Below, one piece after another: positions 1 to 6,990 of a stretch of 25,207 bases of DNA. The stretch's first letter is position 1. Each line of letters begins with the position of its first letter. Where the stretch lies: the NCBI GenBank assembly GCA_017613815.1, contig JAGADB010000138.1:1-25207 (forward strand), written 5' to 3'. The stretch comes from Clostridia bacterium. GTDB taxonomy: Bacteria > Bacillota > Clostridia > Oscillospirales > CAG-382. Made by a program: the position numbers and the translations under genes. The notes beneath the pieces were generated by a model. The model was given only the letters and a program-made list of their open reading frames with translations. It did no database searches and was not told where the DNA came from.

Positions 1-41
1 GATTTTATTATATTATTTCCAAAAAATTTACCTTTGAAACG

Positions 42-67
42 AAAAACGCGGCGCAAAGCGGCGCCGC
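42..67 (-). terminator. Intrinsic terminator after the trmH-family gene
   Basis: Read on the minus strand, a 7-bp GC-only stem (GCGGCGC at 61-67 with its complement at 48-54) and a 6-nt loop is followed by five U (42-46). It lies 22 bp past the stop of the methyltransferase gene and closes the parB-to-trmH operon. Confidence 0.8.
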
Positions 68-89
68 TGTTTACAAAAAACTGTTTTTA

Positions 90-893
90 TCAGAGAAGCT
101 TCAATTCCTTTGCGAAAACCGCGGCGTAAACGGAGCACGCCGAAACGGTAGGCAGAGAATACTTTATTTTTTTGTCTTTATACGGAATATAAACTGTTTT
201 ATCCGCGTTTTTCATAAATTCTTCGGATATTCCCCGCTTTTCGCCGCCGATAAAGAGGACGAACGGCTTTTCCGGCTTAAAGCCGTACACGGAAACCGCG
301 TCTTTATTTACCGCCGAGCAGACTATATCGAGTCCCGATTCTTTTATTATTTCAACCGTCTTTTCGTCGTCCTTAGGCGCAAACGCGATATCGCAGAATT
401 CGCATGCGCCGGCTGAAGATTTGACGAGCATGCCGTCCGCGTTCTGCCAATTCCTTTCGGAAAGAATAAAGCCGCCCGCGCCGAGCGCGTACATGGTTCT
501 TATCGCATATCCGAGGTTATACGGGTCCTCTATGCCGTCGAAATATGCAAAATACGTGTTTTTATCCGCTTTTTTCAGCATTTCGGATACGGGGGTATAC
601 TCCCTTATCCCAGCGAACGCGATAACGCCTCCGTGGCTGGAACCGGCGTTTTTTGAGAACATATTCAGCGTGCTTTCGATTTCTTCCCTGTCTTTGAGTT
701 CGAAAGGCACGTTATTTTCTTTCAGAAATGAAATAAACGCCGTAACCTTTCTGTCGCGCTCGGTTTTTTTGCGCTTATCTATCCAGACGCTGTAAATCTT
801 TCGCTTTTTTGCCTCAACCGCGGCTTTTACGGATATTATTCCTTCGAGAATACACCTGTATTCCCCGTTTGTCGTTGCGTTATCCATTTTCAT
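90..893 (-). CDS. TrmH/SpoU-family RNA 2'-O-methyltransferase (RlmB-like)
   Basis: This 267-residue protein is an SPOUT-class enzyme that would methylate a ribose 2'-OH in rRNA or tRNA using SAM. The N-terminal ~95 residues match the substrate-binding part of the family. Motif 1 is DPYNLGYAIRT (about 123-133), motif 2 is FIGGEKRGIS (about 214-223), and motif 3 begins IPYKD and contains SLPTVSA (about 246-252). The usual SLNVS of motif 3 is therefore altered. The start at 893 overlaps the end of the MORN gene by 14 bp, and a second ATG at 887 is possible, so translation is probably coupled. It is the last gene of the parB operon and is followed by a terminator. Family assignment is firm; the modified nucleotide cannot be told from sequence, and 23S rRNA (RlmB) is only the commonest option. 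Confidence 0.88.
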   Translation of the reverse strand: MKMDNATTNGEYRCILEGIISVKAAVEAKKRKIYSVWIDKRKKTERDRKVTAFISFLKENNVPFELKDREEIESTLNMFSKNAGSSHGGVIAFAGIREYTPVSEMLKKADKNTYFAYFDGIEDPYNLGYAIRTMYALGAGGFILSERNWQNADGMLVKSSAGACEFCDIAFAPKDDEKTVEIIKESGLDIVCSAVNKDAVSVYGFKPEKPFVLFIGGEKRGISEEFMKNADKTVYIPYKDKKIKYSLPTVSACSVYAAVFAKELKLL

Positions 894-1773
894 CTTCTAC
901 GTTTTCCGCGCTTTCTTCTTTTTCGGATACGAGTTCACCGTTTACAAATTCGCCGGTATACGGCTCTTTTCCGTTGCCGAAGTCGTAAGTGCCGACGCCG
1001 TGCATCTGTCCGTCGAGAAATTCGCCGGTATAGGTTTCTCCCGTCGTCCATTTATAAGTTCCGCGTCCCGTGCGCGCGCCGTCGGTGAAATCTCCTGTGT
1101 ATTCGTCTCCGTTTGCAAAGACGAATTTACATTTACCCATATACACCATGCCGTTTTCGAGATTTACCATTACTTCGCCGCTGCCCGACTTTTTGTCGTT
1201 TGCAAACGAGCCGTAATAATAAGAGCCGTCGGAGTAGTGCTCCTCGCCCAGGCCGTCGCGTTTGTTATCCTTCCATTCGCCGTAGTAATACGAGCCGTCG
1301 GAAAACGTGAATTTGCCTATTCCGTCTTTCTTTCCGTCTTTTACTTCGCCTTCGTACTTACTTCCGTCGGCGGAAGTTACGACCGCGCTGCCCGTGAGCT
1401 TGTCGTCGGCGAAATCTCCGACGTATTTTGCGCCGGTTTCCTTATATTCGAGCGTTCCTTTTCCGTTTCTGTATATTCCCTTAATTCCGCCCTCGTAGAC
1501 GTCTCCGGAACTGTAAACAATCATACCCCGGTCGCTGTCTTTTTCCTTGGTGAGCTTGCCCTTTGTTCCGTCGGCATATTTAACCTTGCCGTTTATCGGC
1601 TGTCCTTCGTAGGTAAAGCCGGAATATTTTACTCCGTCCCCTTTTATATATCTGTATCCCGACGCGTAAACTATACCGCCTATAAGCGCCGTAATCACAA
1701 GCAGCAGCACCGCCGCAAGCGCGTACGGAAGTTTTCTGCTTTGTTTAGTTGTTCTGCGGTTTGAGTTATTCAT
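880..1773 (-). CDS. Membrane-anchored MORN-repeat protein
   Basis: The 297-residue product has a basic N-terminus, one transmembrane helix (about 15-37) and then roughly nine MORN repeats of about 23 residues. Typical units contain YYGEWKDNKRDGLG, YTGDFTDGARTGRG and YTGEFLDGQMHGVG. The tail is acidic. The topology suggests a short cytoplasmic end and an outward-facing beta-rich repeat domain. MORN repeats bind lipids or proteins in eukaryotes; their role in bacteria is poorly known. An ATG at 1779 is possible, but the AAAGGGT at 1781-1787 lies only 2 nt from it and 8 nt from the ATG at 1773, so I chose 1773. It sits between the two-helix membrane gene (22 bp upstream) and trmH (overlapping). 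Function unknown. Confidence 0.85.
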   Translation of the reverse strand: MNNSNRRTTKQSRKLPYALAAVLLLVITALIGGIVYASGYRYIKGDGVKYSGFTYEGQPINGKVKYADGTKGKLTKEKDSDRGMIVYSSGDVYEGGIKGIYRNGKGTLEYKETGAKYVGDFADDKLTGSAVVTSADGSKYEGEVKDGKKDGIGKFTFSDGSYYYGEWKDNKRDGLGEEHYSDGSYYYGSFANDKKSGSGEVMVNLENGMVYMGKCKFVFANGDEYTGDFTDGARTGRGTYKWTTGETYTGEFLDGQMHGVGTYDFGNGKEPYTGEFVNGELVSEKEESAENVEDENG

Positions 1774-1795
1774 AATCATTACCCTTTACTGTAAT

Positions 1796-2359
1796 TTATT
1801 CTGTCAATTCGCCGTTTTCCGAAGGTGCGCCCGTATCGTTTTGTTCCGCAATACCCGTCGGAGTCGGGATAACCTTTCTTGAAAAGACGTTTTTGGCGTA
1901 GTTTTCGAGAAATCTTGCGGCGTTTGAAAACACAAACGCGCTCGCGGCGACGATTAAAGCCGCAAGTATGAGTTTAAACACCGAAAGTTTATCTTTCAAA
2001 TGCTTTTTCAGCTTATCGCCGTTATTTTCCCCGGGAATATAGTATTTGAGTTCCGTTTCCTTTTTGAAAAGCAGGTCGGCGGACTCTTTTTTGTCGTTTT
2101 CGTCTTCCGTTTTTACGCTTTCGACCGCTTTTGCAATCATATTGCCGCCCGAAAGAAATCTCTTTGCGAGTTTTTTCTTTATTCCGCTAAAACCGAGTTC
2201 GTCGAGCGTTTTTGCGCTCTCTTTGCTGTCCGCTTTTGATAAAATCAGTTTTTCCGCCGCCTCGGACGTTATTCTCTGCATAAAAAAGTAATACACCATC
2301 GCAAGCACGACCGCAAAAGCTACCGTATAAACCAAAGTTTCTATACTGAATATTTCCAT
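1796..2359 (-). CDS. Two-helix membrane protein of unknown function
   Basis: I do not recognise a named family for this 187-residue protein. It has a helix at about 8-27, a charged cytoplasmic-looking middle (about 30-125) and a second helix at about 128-148, ending in an acidic, proline- and threonine-containing tail. The middle contains KTLDELGFSGIKKKLAKRF and a YYIPGE stretch. An AGGG lies about 5 nt before the ATG. It begins 22 bp after parB ends and precedes the MORN gene, so the three are almost certainly co-transcribed. Both this and the MORN protein are membrane proteins placed with parB, which hints at, but does not prove, a link to the cell pole or membrane. Confidence 0.75.
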   Translation of the reverse strand: MEIFSIETLVYTVAFAVVLAMVYYFFMQRITSEAAEKLILSKADSKESAKTLDELGFSGIKKKLAKRFLSGGNMIAKAVESVKTEDENDKKESADLLFKKETELKYYIPGENNGDKLKKHLKDKLSVFKLILAALIVAASAFVFSNAARFLENYAKNVFSRKVIPTPTGIAEQNDTGAPSENGELTE

Positions 2360-2381
2360 AATACCCTGTTCTTTCGAATAA

Positions 2382-3293
2382 TTATTCCTTGAAAATATCT
2401 TTTCCGCAAAGCGTTACGAGCAGCGCTTCAAGGTCCTCTTTTCCGTAATACTCTATTTCGAGTCTTCCCTTTCTGCCGCCCTTTATATACGCTTTTCTGC
2501 CGAGCTTTGAGCTTATGCGCTCCTGGAGTTTTTCAAGGTAGATTTTTTTCTGTCCGTTATCGTCCTTTTTCTTTGCCGTTTTTCCGTTTAAAATTTTATT
2601 TACGAGTTTTTCCGTCTCGCGCACGGAAAGTCCTCGGGCAAGTATAACGTCAAGCGTTTCGTTTATAAGGTCTTCCTTTTCAAGCGGCAGAAGCGCCCTT
2701 GCGTGTCCCGCCGAAATATCTCCCGACGCAAGAAAATCAAGCGTGTTTTCCGGCAGAGCAAGAAGTCTTATGAAGTTTGTAACGTTCGACCTCGAAAGTC
2801 CCACCGCCTTTGCCGTCTCCTCGTGAGTGAGTCCGAAATCGTCGATAAGTTTTTTAAGCCCCCTTGCCGTTTCCACGGCGTTGAGGTCCTCTCTCTGAAT
2901 GTTCTCGACGAGCTTTATCGCGTCGGCTTCTTTTTCGGTAAGGTCGCGCACGATTACGGGAACTTCATGCAGTCCCGCAAGCTTTGCGGCGCGCCATCTG
3001 CGCTCGCCCGACACTATGCGGTACTTGCCTTCAAGCTTCTTTTTCGTCGAGTCTTCGTCGGTTTCCTTTGCAGCGTTCATCACCACGAGCGGCTGTAAGA
3101 TTCCGTATTCCGAAATCGAATCGGCAAGCGTCTTTATAGTCTCCCCGTCAAATGTTTTTCTCGGCTGGTTCTTATCGGGTTCAACGTCGGAAAGTCTTAC
3201 GTACAAAACCGTTTCCTTTCCGTTTAAAGAATCCGGAAGCTCCTGCGCGAAAAGACTGTCAAGCCCTCTGCCAAGTCCTTTGTTGTTTTTCAT
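2382..3293 (-). CDS. parB: Chromosome-partitioning protein ParB (Spo0J family)
   Basis: ParB is a CTP-dependent clamp that loads at parS sites near the origin, slides along DNA and recruits SMC/condensin. The 303-residue product has the usual length and order. The N-terminal peptide GLGRGLDSLF (about 6-15) corresponds to the segment that stimulates the ParA ATPase. The CTP-binding part holds GERRWRAAKLAG (about 96-107) and ENIQRE (about 130-135). A helix-turn-helix follows at about 155-176 (GLTHEETAKAVGLSRSNVTN), then a C-terminal dimer domain. GAAAGGAC precedes the ATG by 9 nt. No parA is next to it: the upstream neighbour is divergent spoVAC. The retained ParA-contact peptide implies that parA lies elsewhere. 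I saw no sequence close to the canonical parS 16-mer in the window. Confidence 0.95.
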   Translation of the reverse strand: MKNNKGLGRGLDSLFAQELPDSLNGKETVLYVRLSDVEPDKNQPRKTFDGETIKTLADSISEYGILQPLVVMNAAKETDEDSTKKKLEGKYRIVSGERRWRAAKLAGLHEVPVIVRDLTEKEADAIKLVENIQREDLNAVETARGLKKLIDDFGLTHEETAKAVGLSRSNVTNFIRLLALPENTLDFLASGDISAGHARALLPLEKEDLINETLDVILARGLSVRETEKLVNKILNGKTAKKKDDNGQKKIYLEKLQERISSKLGRKAYIKGGRKGRLEIEYYGKEDLEALLVTLCGKDIFKE

Positions 3294-3381
3294 AGAGTTT
3301 GTCCTTTCAAATGGTTTTTGTATAACTTACCGCTTTTCGGTTACACTATTTTTGCAAAAAAAGTATGGAAAGCGTGATATT

Positions 3382-3837
3382 TTGGAAAAAAGAGTTCTTA
3401 ACGAAAACGAAAAGAAAAAATACAGAAAATACGCCGAAAAGCATGCACCTCAGTCTACTCTTTTCAAAGACTGCTTTTTCTCTTTTCTCGTCGGCGGATT
3501 TATTTGCGTTATCGGGCAAGGTTTAGGAGACGCCGCAAAATATTTCGGCGTAAACGAAGAAAACGTAAAATCCGTCATTCCCGTATGCCTTATCTTTCTT
3601 TCGTGTCTGCTTACCGGCCTCGGTGTTTACGACAAAATCGCATCCTTTGCGAAGGCGGGCACGCTCGTTCCCATAACCGGCTTTGCGAACGCCGTGTGTT
3701 CGTGTGCGATTGACGCGAAAAGCGAGGGCTTTATCCTCGGCGTGGGCGCAAAGATGTTCAACATCGCGGGCCCCGTTATCGTTTACGGCAGCGTATCGTC
3801 GGTGATTTGGGGAATTATCTATTATTTCATAAAATGA
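3382..3837 (+). CDS. spoVAC: Stage V sporulation protein AC
   Basis: SpoVAC is part of the SpoVA complex, which moves dipicolinic acid into the forespore and out during germination; it can act as a mechanosensitive pore in the spore inner membrane. The 151-residue product shows the family signatures FLVGGFICVIGQGLGD, LLTGLGVYDKI, VPITGFANAV and SEGFILGVGAKMFNIAGPVI, and has several hydrophobic helices. The frame is open far upstream, but those residues are the shadow of parB. The supported start is TTG at 3382, 9 nt after GGAAAG (3367-3372). No spoVAD or spoVAE follows, whereas the usual order is AC-AD-AE. Its last 11 bp overlap the end of the convergent zinc-ribbon gene. Expression in the forespore is expected from the family; I could not fit a clear sporulation promoter. 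Confidence 0.92.
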   Translation: MEKRVLNENEKKKYRKYAEKHAPQSTLFKDCFFSFLVGGFICVIGQGLGDAAKYFGVNEENVKSVIPVCLIFLSCLLTGLGVYDKIASFAKAGTLVPITGFANAVCSCAIDAKSEGFILGVGAKMFNIAGPVIVYGSVSSVIWGIIYYFIK

Positions 3838-4453
3838 GTTCTTCGAGGTCTATTGCGGCGCTTGCGTCGAACTTATTGCGCGCGTTCAGCACCTTTTCCT
3901 TGCCGCAGACCTTGCAGCACACCCTTATCTGATCGTAATCGATTATAACCTTGAACGCCTTACTGCCGCATTCCCCGCAGCGCACCGCGCCTTTTGCGGA
4001 AAGCTGGTCGAGCGCGAAAAGCACTTCCCTTACGACGTTTGTATCGGCGACGAGCATGTCGGATTCCTTTTTCGACTTCTCGTCGTCCTGCATGTCAGCA
4101 ATAAGATCCATAATTATGGATTCCGTTCTGTCTATCTCGTCTTCGACCTTGTCCTTATCTCCTATAAAGCATATGTCAAGCCCCGAAAACGAACATGACA
4201 GAAGAAAAATATCCTTTGAAAAGAATATTTCCGACGACACTGTATAGGGGTGCGGGTGCGGGCACACGAGACACGGCACCGACAGCCTTACTCTGCCGTC
4301 TTTTTCCATTTTCATATCAAGCGACGCCTTGCGGCATTCGGTACATTCCATTTTGAAGCCGCCGGCAAGCATGAACATATTCACGTCGGCGGAAATTATG
4401 CAGCCGCAATACGGACATCTGTAGGCAACTCTCGTTACGTTTTCGGTTTTCAT
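3827..4453 (-). CDS. CpXC-like double zinc-ribbon protein
   Basis: The 208-residue protein begins with a probable zinc site formed by CPYCG (about 13-17) and CTEC (about 37-40), with a further CLVC-HPHP stretch near 60. It ends with a second site formed by CGECG and CKVCG. The spacer between them is acidic and helical. The N-terminal half resembles the CpXC domain found in clostridial proteins of unknown function. AAGGAAAA precedes the ATG inside the end of the glycosylase gene, and the two genes are 1 bp apart, so they are translationally coupled. The protein is probably cytoplasmic and metal-binding. Whether it binds nucleic acid, or helps the glycosylase, is open. Confidence 0.7.
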   Translation of the reverse strand: MKTENVTRVAYRCPYCGCIISADVNMFMLAGGFKMECTECRKASLDMKMEKDGRVRLSVPCLVCPHPHPYTVSSEIFFSKDIFLLSCSFSGLDICFIGDKDKVEDEIDRTESIIMDLIADMQDDEKSKKESDMLVADTNVVREVLFALDQLSAKGAVRCGECGSKAFKVIIDYDQIRVCCKVCGKEKVLNARNKFDASAAIDLEELIL

Positions 4454-4454
4454 A

Positions 4455-5321
4455 TCATTTTTCCTTGTTTTTTTCGGGTAATTTGTTTATGTAAACGTTG
4501 TTTTTGCATCTTTCGTAATAAAAAAGATACTGCTGGGCTATCCCCGCGTTTTCGCCGCACAGGTGTGCCGTCGCTCCGTCAGGATAATACTTTTCGAGTA
4601 TCCTTTTTACCCACACGTCGACGGGAAACGCGTCGTGCCTTGCAAAGCCGTAAAGCAGCGTGCACGCGGCGACCTTGTTTCCTACGCCCTTTATTTTTAT
4701 AAGCTTTTCCGACGCGCTTTTTGTGTCGAGTTTTGACACTTCGCAAAGAAAGCGCGGGTTTTGCGACACCGTTCTTGCGGCGTCGTAAATATATTTTGCG
4801 CGAAAGCCGGTCCTTAACGCGAATATCTCGCTTTCGCCCGCTTTATAAAGCGTTTTTGCGTCGGGAAAGGAATAATACTTCCTTTTTCCGTCGTCAAAAA
4901 TCTCTTTTCCGTATTTTTCGGACATTCTGTTTATTATGCCCTTTATGCGCGGAATGTTGTTGTTCTGGCTGATTATAAAGGAGCAAAGCGCCTCCCATTT
5001 TTCCTGCCTCAAAATCCTTATTCCGCCTGCGAACTTTGCCGCTTCCGAAAGCGTTTTATCGTCTGCAAACGATTTAATTATTTCGGAATAATCGGTTTTC
5101 AAATCGAAAAAATCAGCCCAGAAGTTTTGGAACTCTTTTTCGTCGGTATTATAAAAAACGAGCTTGTCCCTTTTCTGCGTTATCTTTACGTATCTATCCG
5201 AAGCGACGCCCTCGTAGGTGTTTTCGTCAACTCTGTCGAAGCGGAAGCACTGTCCGCAGTCGAAAATTTGGGATATATCGAAATTTTCCGGTTTTTTGAT
5301 TTCAAAGCTTTTGCAATTCAA
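4455..5321 (-). CDS. 8-oxoguanine DNA glycosylase/AP lyase (OGG1-type, HhH-GPD)
   Basis: The enzyme removes oxidised guanine (8-oxoG) from DNA and nicks the backbone by beta-elimination. The N-terminal OGG domain carries the typical FDISQIFDCGQCFRF. The central part has QEKWEALCSFIISQNNN, normal for this family. The helix-hairpin-helix segment is IKGVGNKVAACTLLYGFA, whose Lys aligns with catalytic Lys249 of human OGG1; the following PVDVW holds the catalytic Asp. Starts are ambiguous: GAGG at 5331-5334 is 9 nt before TTG at 5321, while the longer TTG at 5336 has no good ribosome site, so I chose 5321. The downstream zinc-ribbon gene is 1 bp away. The family also includes archaeal-type OGG, but the full OGG_N domain favours the OGG1 type. 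Confidence 0.9.
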   Translation of the reverse strand: MNCKSFEIKKPENFDISQIFDCGQCFRFDRVDENTYEGVASDRYVKITQKRDKLVFYNTDEKEFQNFWADFFDLKTDYSEIIKSFADDKTLSEAAKFAGGIRILRQEKWEALCSFIISQNNNIPRIKGIINRMSEKYGKEIFDDGKRKYYSFPDAKTLYKAGESEIFALRTGFRAKYIYDAARTVSQNPRFLCEVSKLDTKSASEKLIKIKGVGNKVAACTLLYGFARHDAFPVDVWVKRILEKYYPDGATAHLCGENAGIAQQYLFYYERCKNNVYINKLPEKNKEK

Positions 5322-5346
5322 AAAATTCAACCTCAACTACAAAAAT

Positions 5347-5375
5347 TTGATTTATATCGGGAAATGTGTTATCAT
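5347..5375 (+). promoter_or_regulatory. Sigma-A-type promoter for the DUF6062-like gene
   Basis: TTGATT (5347-5352), a 17-bp spacer and TATCAT (5370-5375), with a TG one base upstream of the -10, make an extended -10 promoter. The ATG is 32 bp downstream. Confidence 0.6.
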
Positions 5376-5406
5376 AACTTTGTAAAAACGAACGCGGAGG
5401 AACAAC

Positions 5407-6096
5407 ATGGAAGAAAAAATCTATACCATTCCCGTAACGGAAGCTTTTAAGAAAAAATGCGGATGCCCTTTATGCACGCTGATGAGGGACCTCGAAAAAA
5501 CCGAACTCGACCTTATTATGGGCGCGTCGATGATGGAGCCCGACATAAGAATTCAGACAAACAAACTCGGTTTTTGCAAAAATCACTACAAAAAGATGAG
5601 CGAAATGAGCAACAAGCTTAGTCTCGCCCTTATGCTCGAAAGCCATCTGAACGAAATCAAGGACGACGTCTCTATTCGCAAAAACTCGCTTTTCGGCAAG
5701 GACAATTCGCAGAAATTCACCGAGAGGACGGATGAGCTTTCCGAAAGCTGCTACGTATGCGAAAAGGTAAGTGAAAAATTCTCGAAAATGGTGCGCACAG
5801 CCGTTTATTTATGGGAAACGCAGCGCGATTTCGTGAATTTACTTAAAGAACAGCCGTATTTCTGTCTTGTGCACGCATCAATGTTACTCAAATGCGCGAA
5901 AGCGCGCCTCGACAAGAAAAAATACCCTCTTTTTGCGGAAGACCTCGCAAACGTTGTTTCCCCGTATCTCTCGTCGCTGCGTGAAGACGTTTCGTGGTTC
6001 TGCAAAAAATTCGATTACAGGTTCGACGCAGAGCCGTGGGGAAATTCAAAAGACTCTGTCGAACGCGCGATTAAGTTTCTCAAAGGCGATTTTTAA
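5407..6096 (+). CDS. DUF6062-like Cys-rich protein, unknown function
   Basis: This 229-residue cytoplasmic protein is mostly helical and has repeated CxxC and C..H pairs: CGCPLC (about 18-23), GFCKNHY (about 56-62), CYVC (about 118-121) and YFCLVHA (about 150-156). The two halves look like a duplicated unit, each with one CxxC followed by a C-x2/3-H, which suggests metal binding or a redox role. It resembles the clostridial DUF6062 family by memory of motif layout, not by a search. GGAGG (5396-5400) is ideally placed before the ATG. It is a single-gene unit with its own promoter and terminator, flanked by minus-strand genes. Confidence 0.75.
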   Translation: MEEKIYTIPVTEAFKKKCGCPLCTLMRDLEKTELDLIMGASMMEPDIRIQTNKLGFCKNHYKKMSEMSNKLSLALMLESHLNEIKDDVSIRKNSLFGKDNSQKFTERTDELSESCYVCEKVSEKFSKMVRTAVYLWETQRDFVNLLKEQPYFCLVHASMLLKCAKARLDKKKYPLFAEDLANVVSPYLSSLREDVSWFCKKFDYRFDAEPWGNSKDSVERAIKFLKGDF

Positions 6097-6111
6097 ATAT
6101 TTTCCGATTAT

Positions 6112-6140
6112 ACGGAAGCCCTTCGGGCTTCCGTTTTTTT
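6112..6140 (+). terminator. Intrinsic terminator after the DUF6062-like gene
   Basis: A 10-bp stem (ACGGAAGCCC at 6112-6121 with GGGCTTCCGT at 6125-6134) is followed by seven T (6134-6140). The opposite strand lacks a U-run, so it works in one direction only; its T-run touches the stop codon of convergent rex. Confidence 0.88.
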
Positions 6141-6784
6141 CAGCCGTTTTTCGATATTTCGTAGGAAAGCGCCATCAGAGAGTCTCCCAGATGCACGTTT
6201 TCTATTATGACGTCGGGGTAATTTTCAAGCATGATTTCCGCGTTGGAAAAATTCCACAGTCCCTTAACTCCAAGGGCCGCGAGGTTTTCCGCCGTGTTTG
6301 CGGCCTCCGTCCTCGGCACGGTTATTATTCCTATCGCAACGTCGGTTTTTTCAAAAAATTCCTTTAAATCGTCAATATGTAAAACAGTATGCTTTCCGAA
6401 GGTCTTTCCGACGGTATCGGGGTCGATATCGAAAAGTCCCGACACGGTAATTCCGCGTCTTTCGAACATGGGCGTGTTAATAAGCGCTTTTCCGAGGTTT
6501 CCTATTCCGACTATTATCGCGTTATACTTCTTTTCGACTCCCAGAATTTTCGATATTTCTCCGTAAAGGTATTTTACGTTATATCCGTATCCCTGCTGGC
6601 CGAAGCCGCCGAAGCAGTTGAGGTCCTGGCGTATCTGGGAAGCCGTCAGCCCCATTTTCTGCGACAGTTCTTTTGAAGAAATACGCATTATTCCGTTATT
6701 GAGCAATTCCCGCAGATACCTGAAATATCTGGACAATCTTCTTATTACCGCTTTTGAAATATACTTCTTGTTTCCCTGCTCCAT
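6140..6784 (-). CDS. rex: Redox-sensing transcriptional repressor Rex
   Basis: Rex senses the NADH/NAD+ ratio and represses fermentation and respiration genes until NADH releases it from DNA. The 214-residue product has the usual length. The N-terminal winged helix (about 10-75) contains MGLTASQIRQDLNCFG, followed by the GQQGYGYNV stretch typical of Rex. The Rossmann domain carries VGIGNLGKAL (about 92-101) and an acidic FDIDPD at the end of strand 2, as expected for NAD(H). The C-terminus keeps WNFSNAE and the swapped helix. An AAGG/GCAGG-type ribosome site precedes the ATG. It is monocistronic or nearly so, with a 306-bp leader gap holding its promoter. Confidence 0.97.
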   Translation of the reverse strand: MEQGNKKYISKAVIRRLSRYFRYLRELLNNGIMRISSKELSQKMGLTASQIRQDLNCFGGFGQQGYGYNVKYLYGEISKILGVEKKYNAIIVGIGNLGKALINTPMFERRGITVSGLFDIDPDTVGKTFGKHTVLHIDDLKEFFEKTDVAIGIITVPRTEAANTAENLAALGVKGLWNFSNAEIMLENYPDVIIENVHLGDSLMALSYEISKNG

Positions 6785-6860
6785 CTCTGCCTGCCTTTCT
6801 TTTTAAGTGTGAAATAAAAATCTACATACGAATTGTAAACAATGTTTAGATAAAAACATC

Positions 6861-6890
6861 ATAATATTCATGTGTTGACATAATTGTCAA
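6861..6890 (-). promoter_or_regulatory. Probable rex promoter with an operator-like palindrome
   Basis: On the minus strand TTGACA (6890-6885), 18 bp and TATTAT (6866-6861) form a good sigma-A promoter for rex, giving a leader of about 70 nt. The -35 box lies inside the perfect inverted repeat TGTTGACA-TAAT-TGTCAACA (6873-6892). That repeat does not match the usual Rex operator (TTGTGAA or TTGTTAA arms), so the regulator is uncertain. Confidence 0.55.
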
Positions 6891-6990
6891 CATTATCAAC
6901 ATAGTTATCAACACCGTTTTTTGTTTTCTTTTGTCGAATTTTCTTTATTTTTGAGTAATCCCCGCTCGTTTATCCACTTTTTGTTGAAAA
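6873..6990. promoter_or_regulatory. Cluster of six DnaA-box-like nonamers
   Basis: Within 118 bp there are six sites close to the DnaA box TTATCCACA, all fitting the looser pattern NNNTCMACN. On the plus strand they are TTGTCAACA (6884-6892), TTATCAACA (6893-6901), TTATCAACA (6905-6913) and TTATCCACT (6970-6978). On the minus strand they are ATGTCAACA (6881-6873) and TTTTCAACA (6990-6982). Low-GC clostridial origins commonly mix TTATCCACA, TTATCAACA and TTTTCAACA. The whole tsaD-rex gap (6785-7090) is AT-rich and contains no gene. It may be a DnaA titration or regulatory cluster, or an origin; see findings. Confidence 0.5.

Noticed and set aside
2899..3381. Long N-terminal extension of the spoVAC frame
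   Set aside because: These codons overlap parB on the other strand and are its shadow; SpoVAC length and the ribosome site support TTG at 3382.
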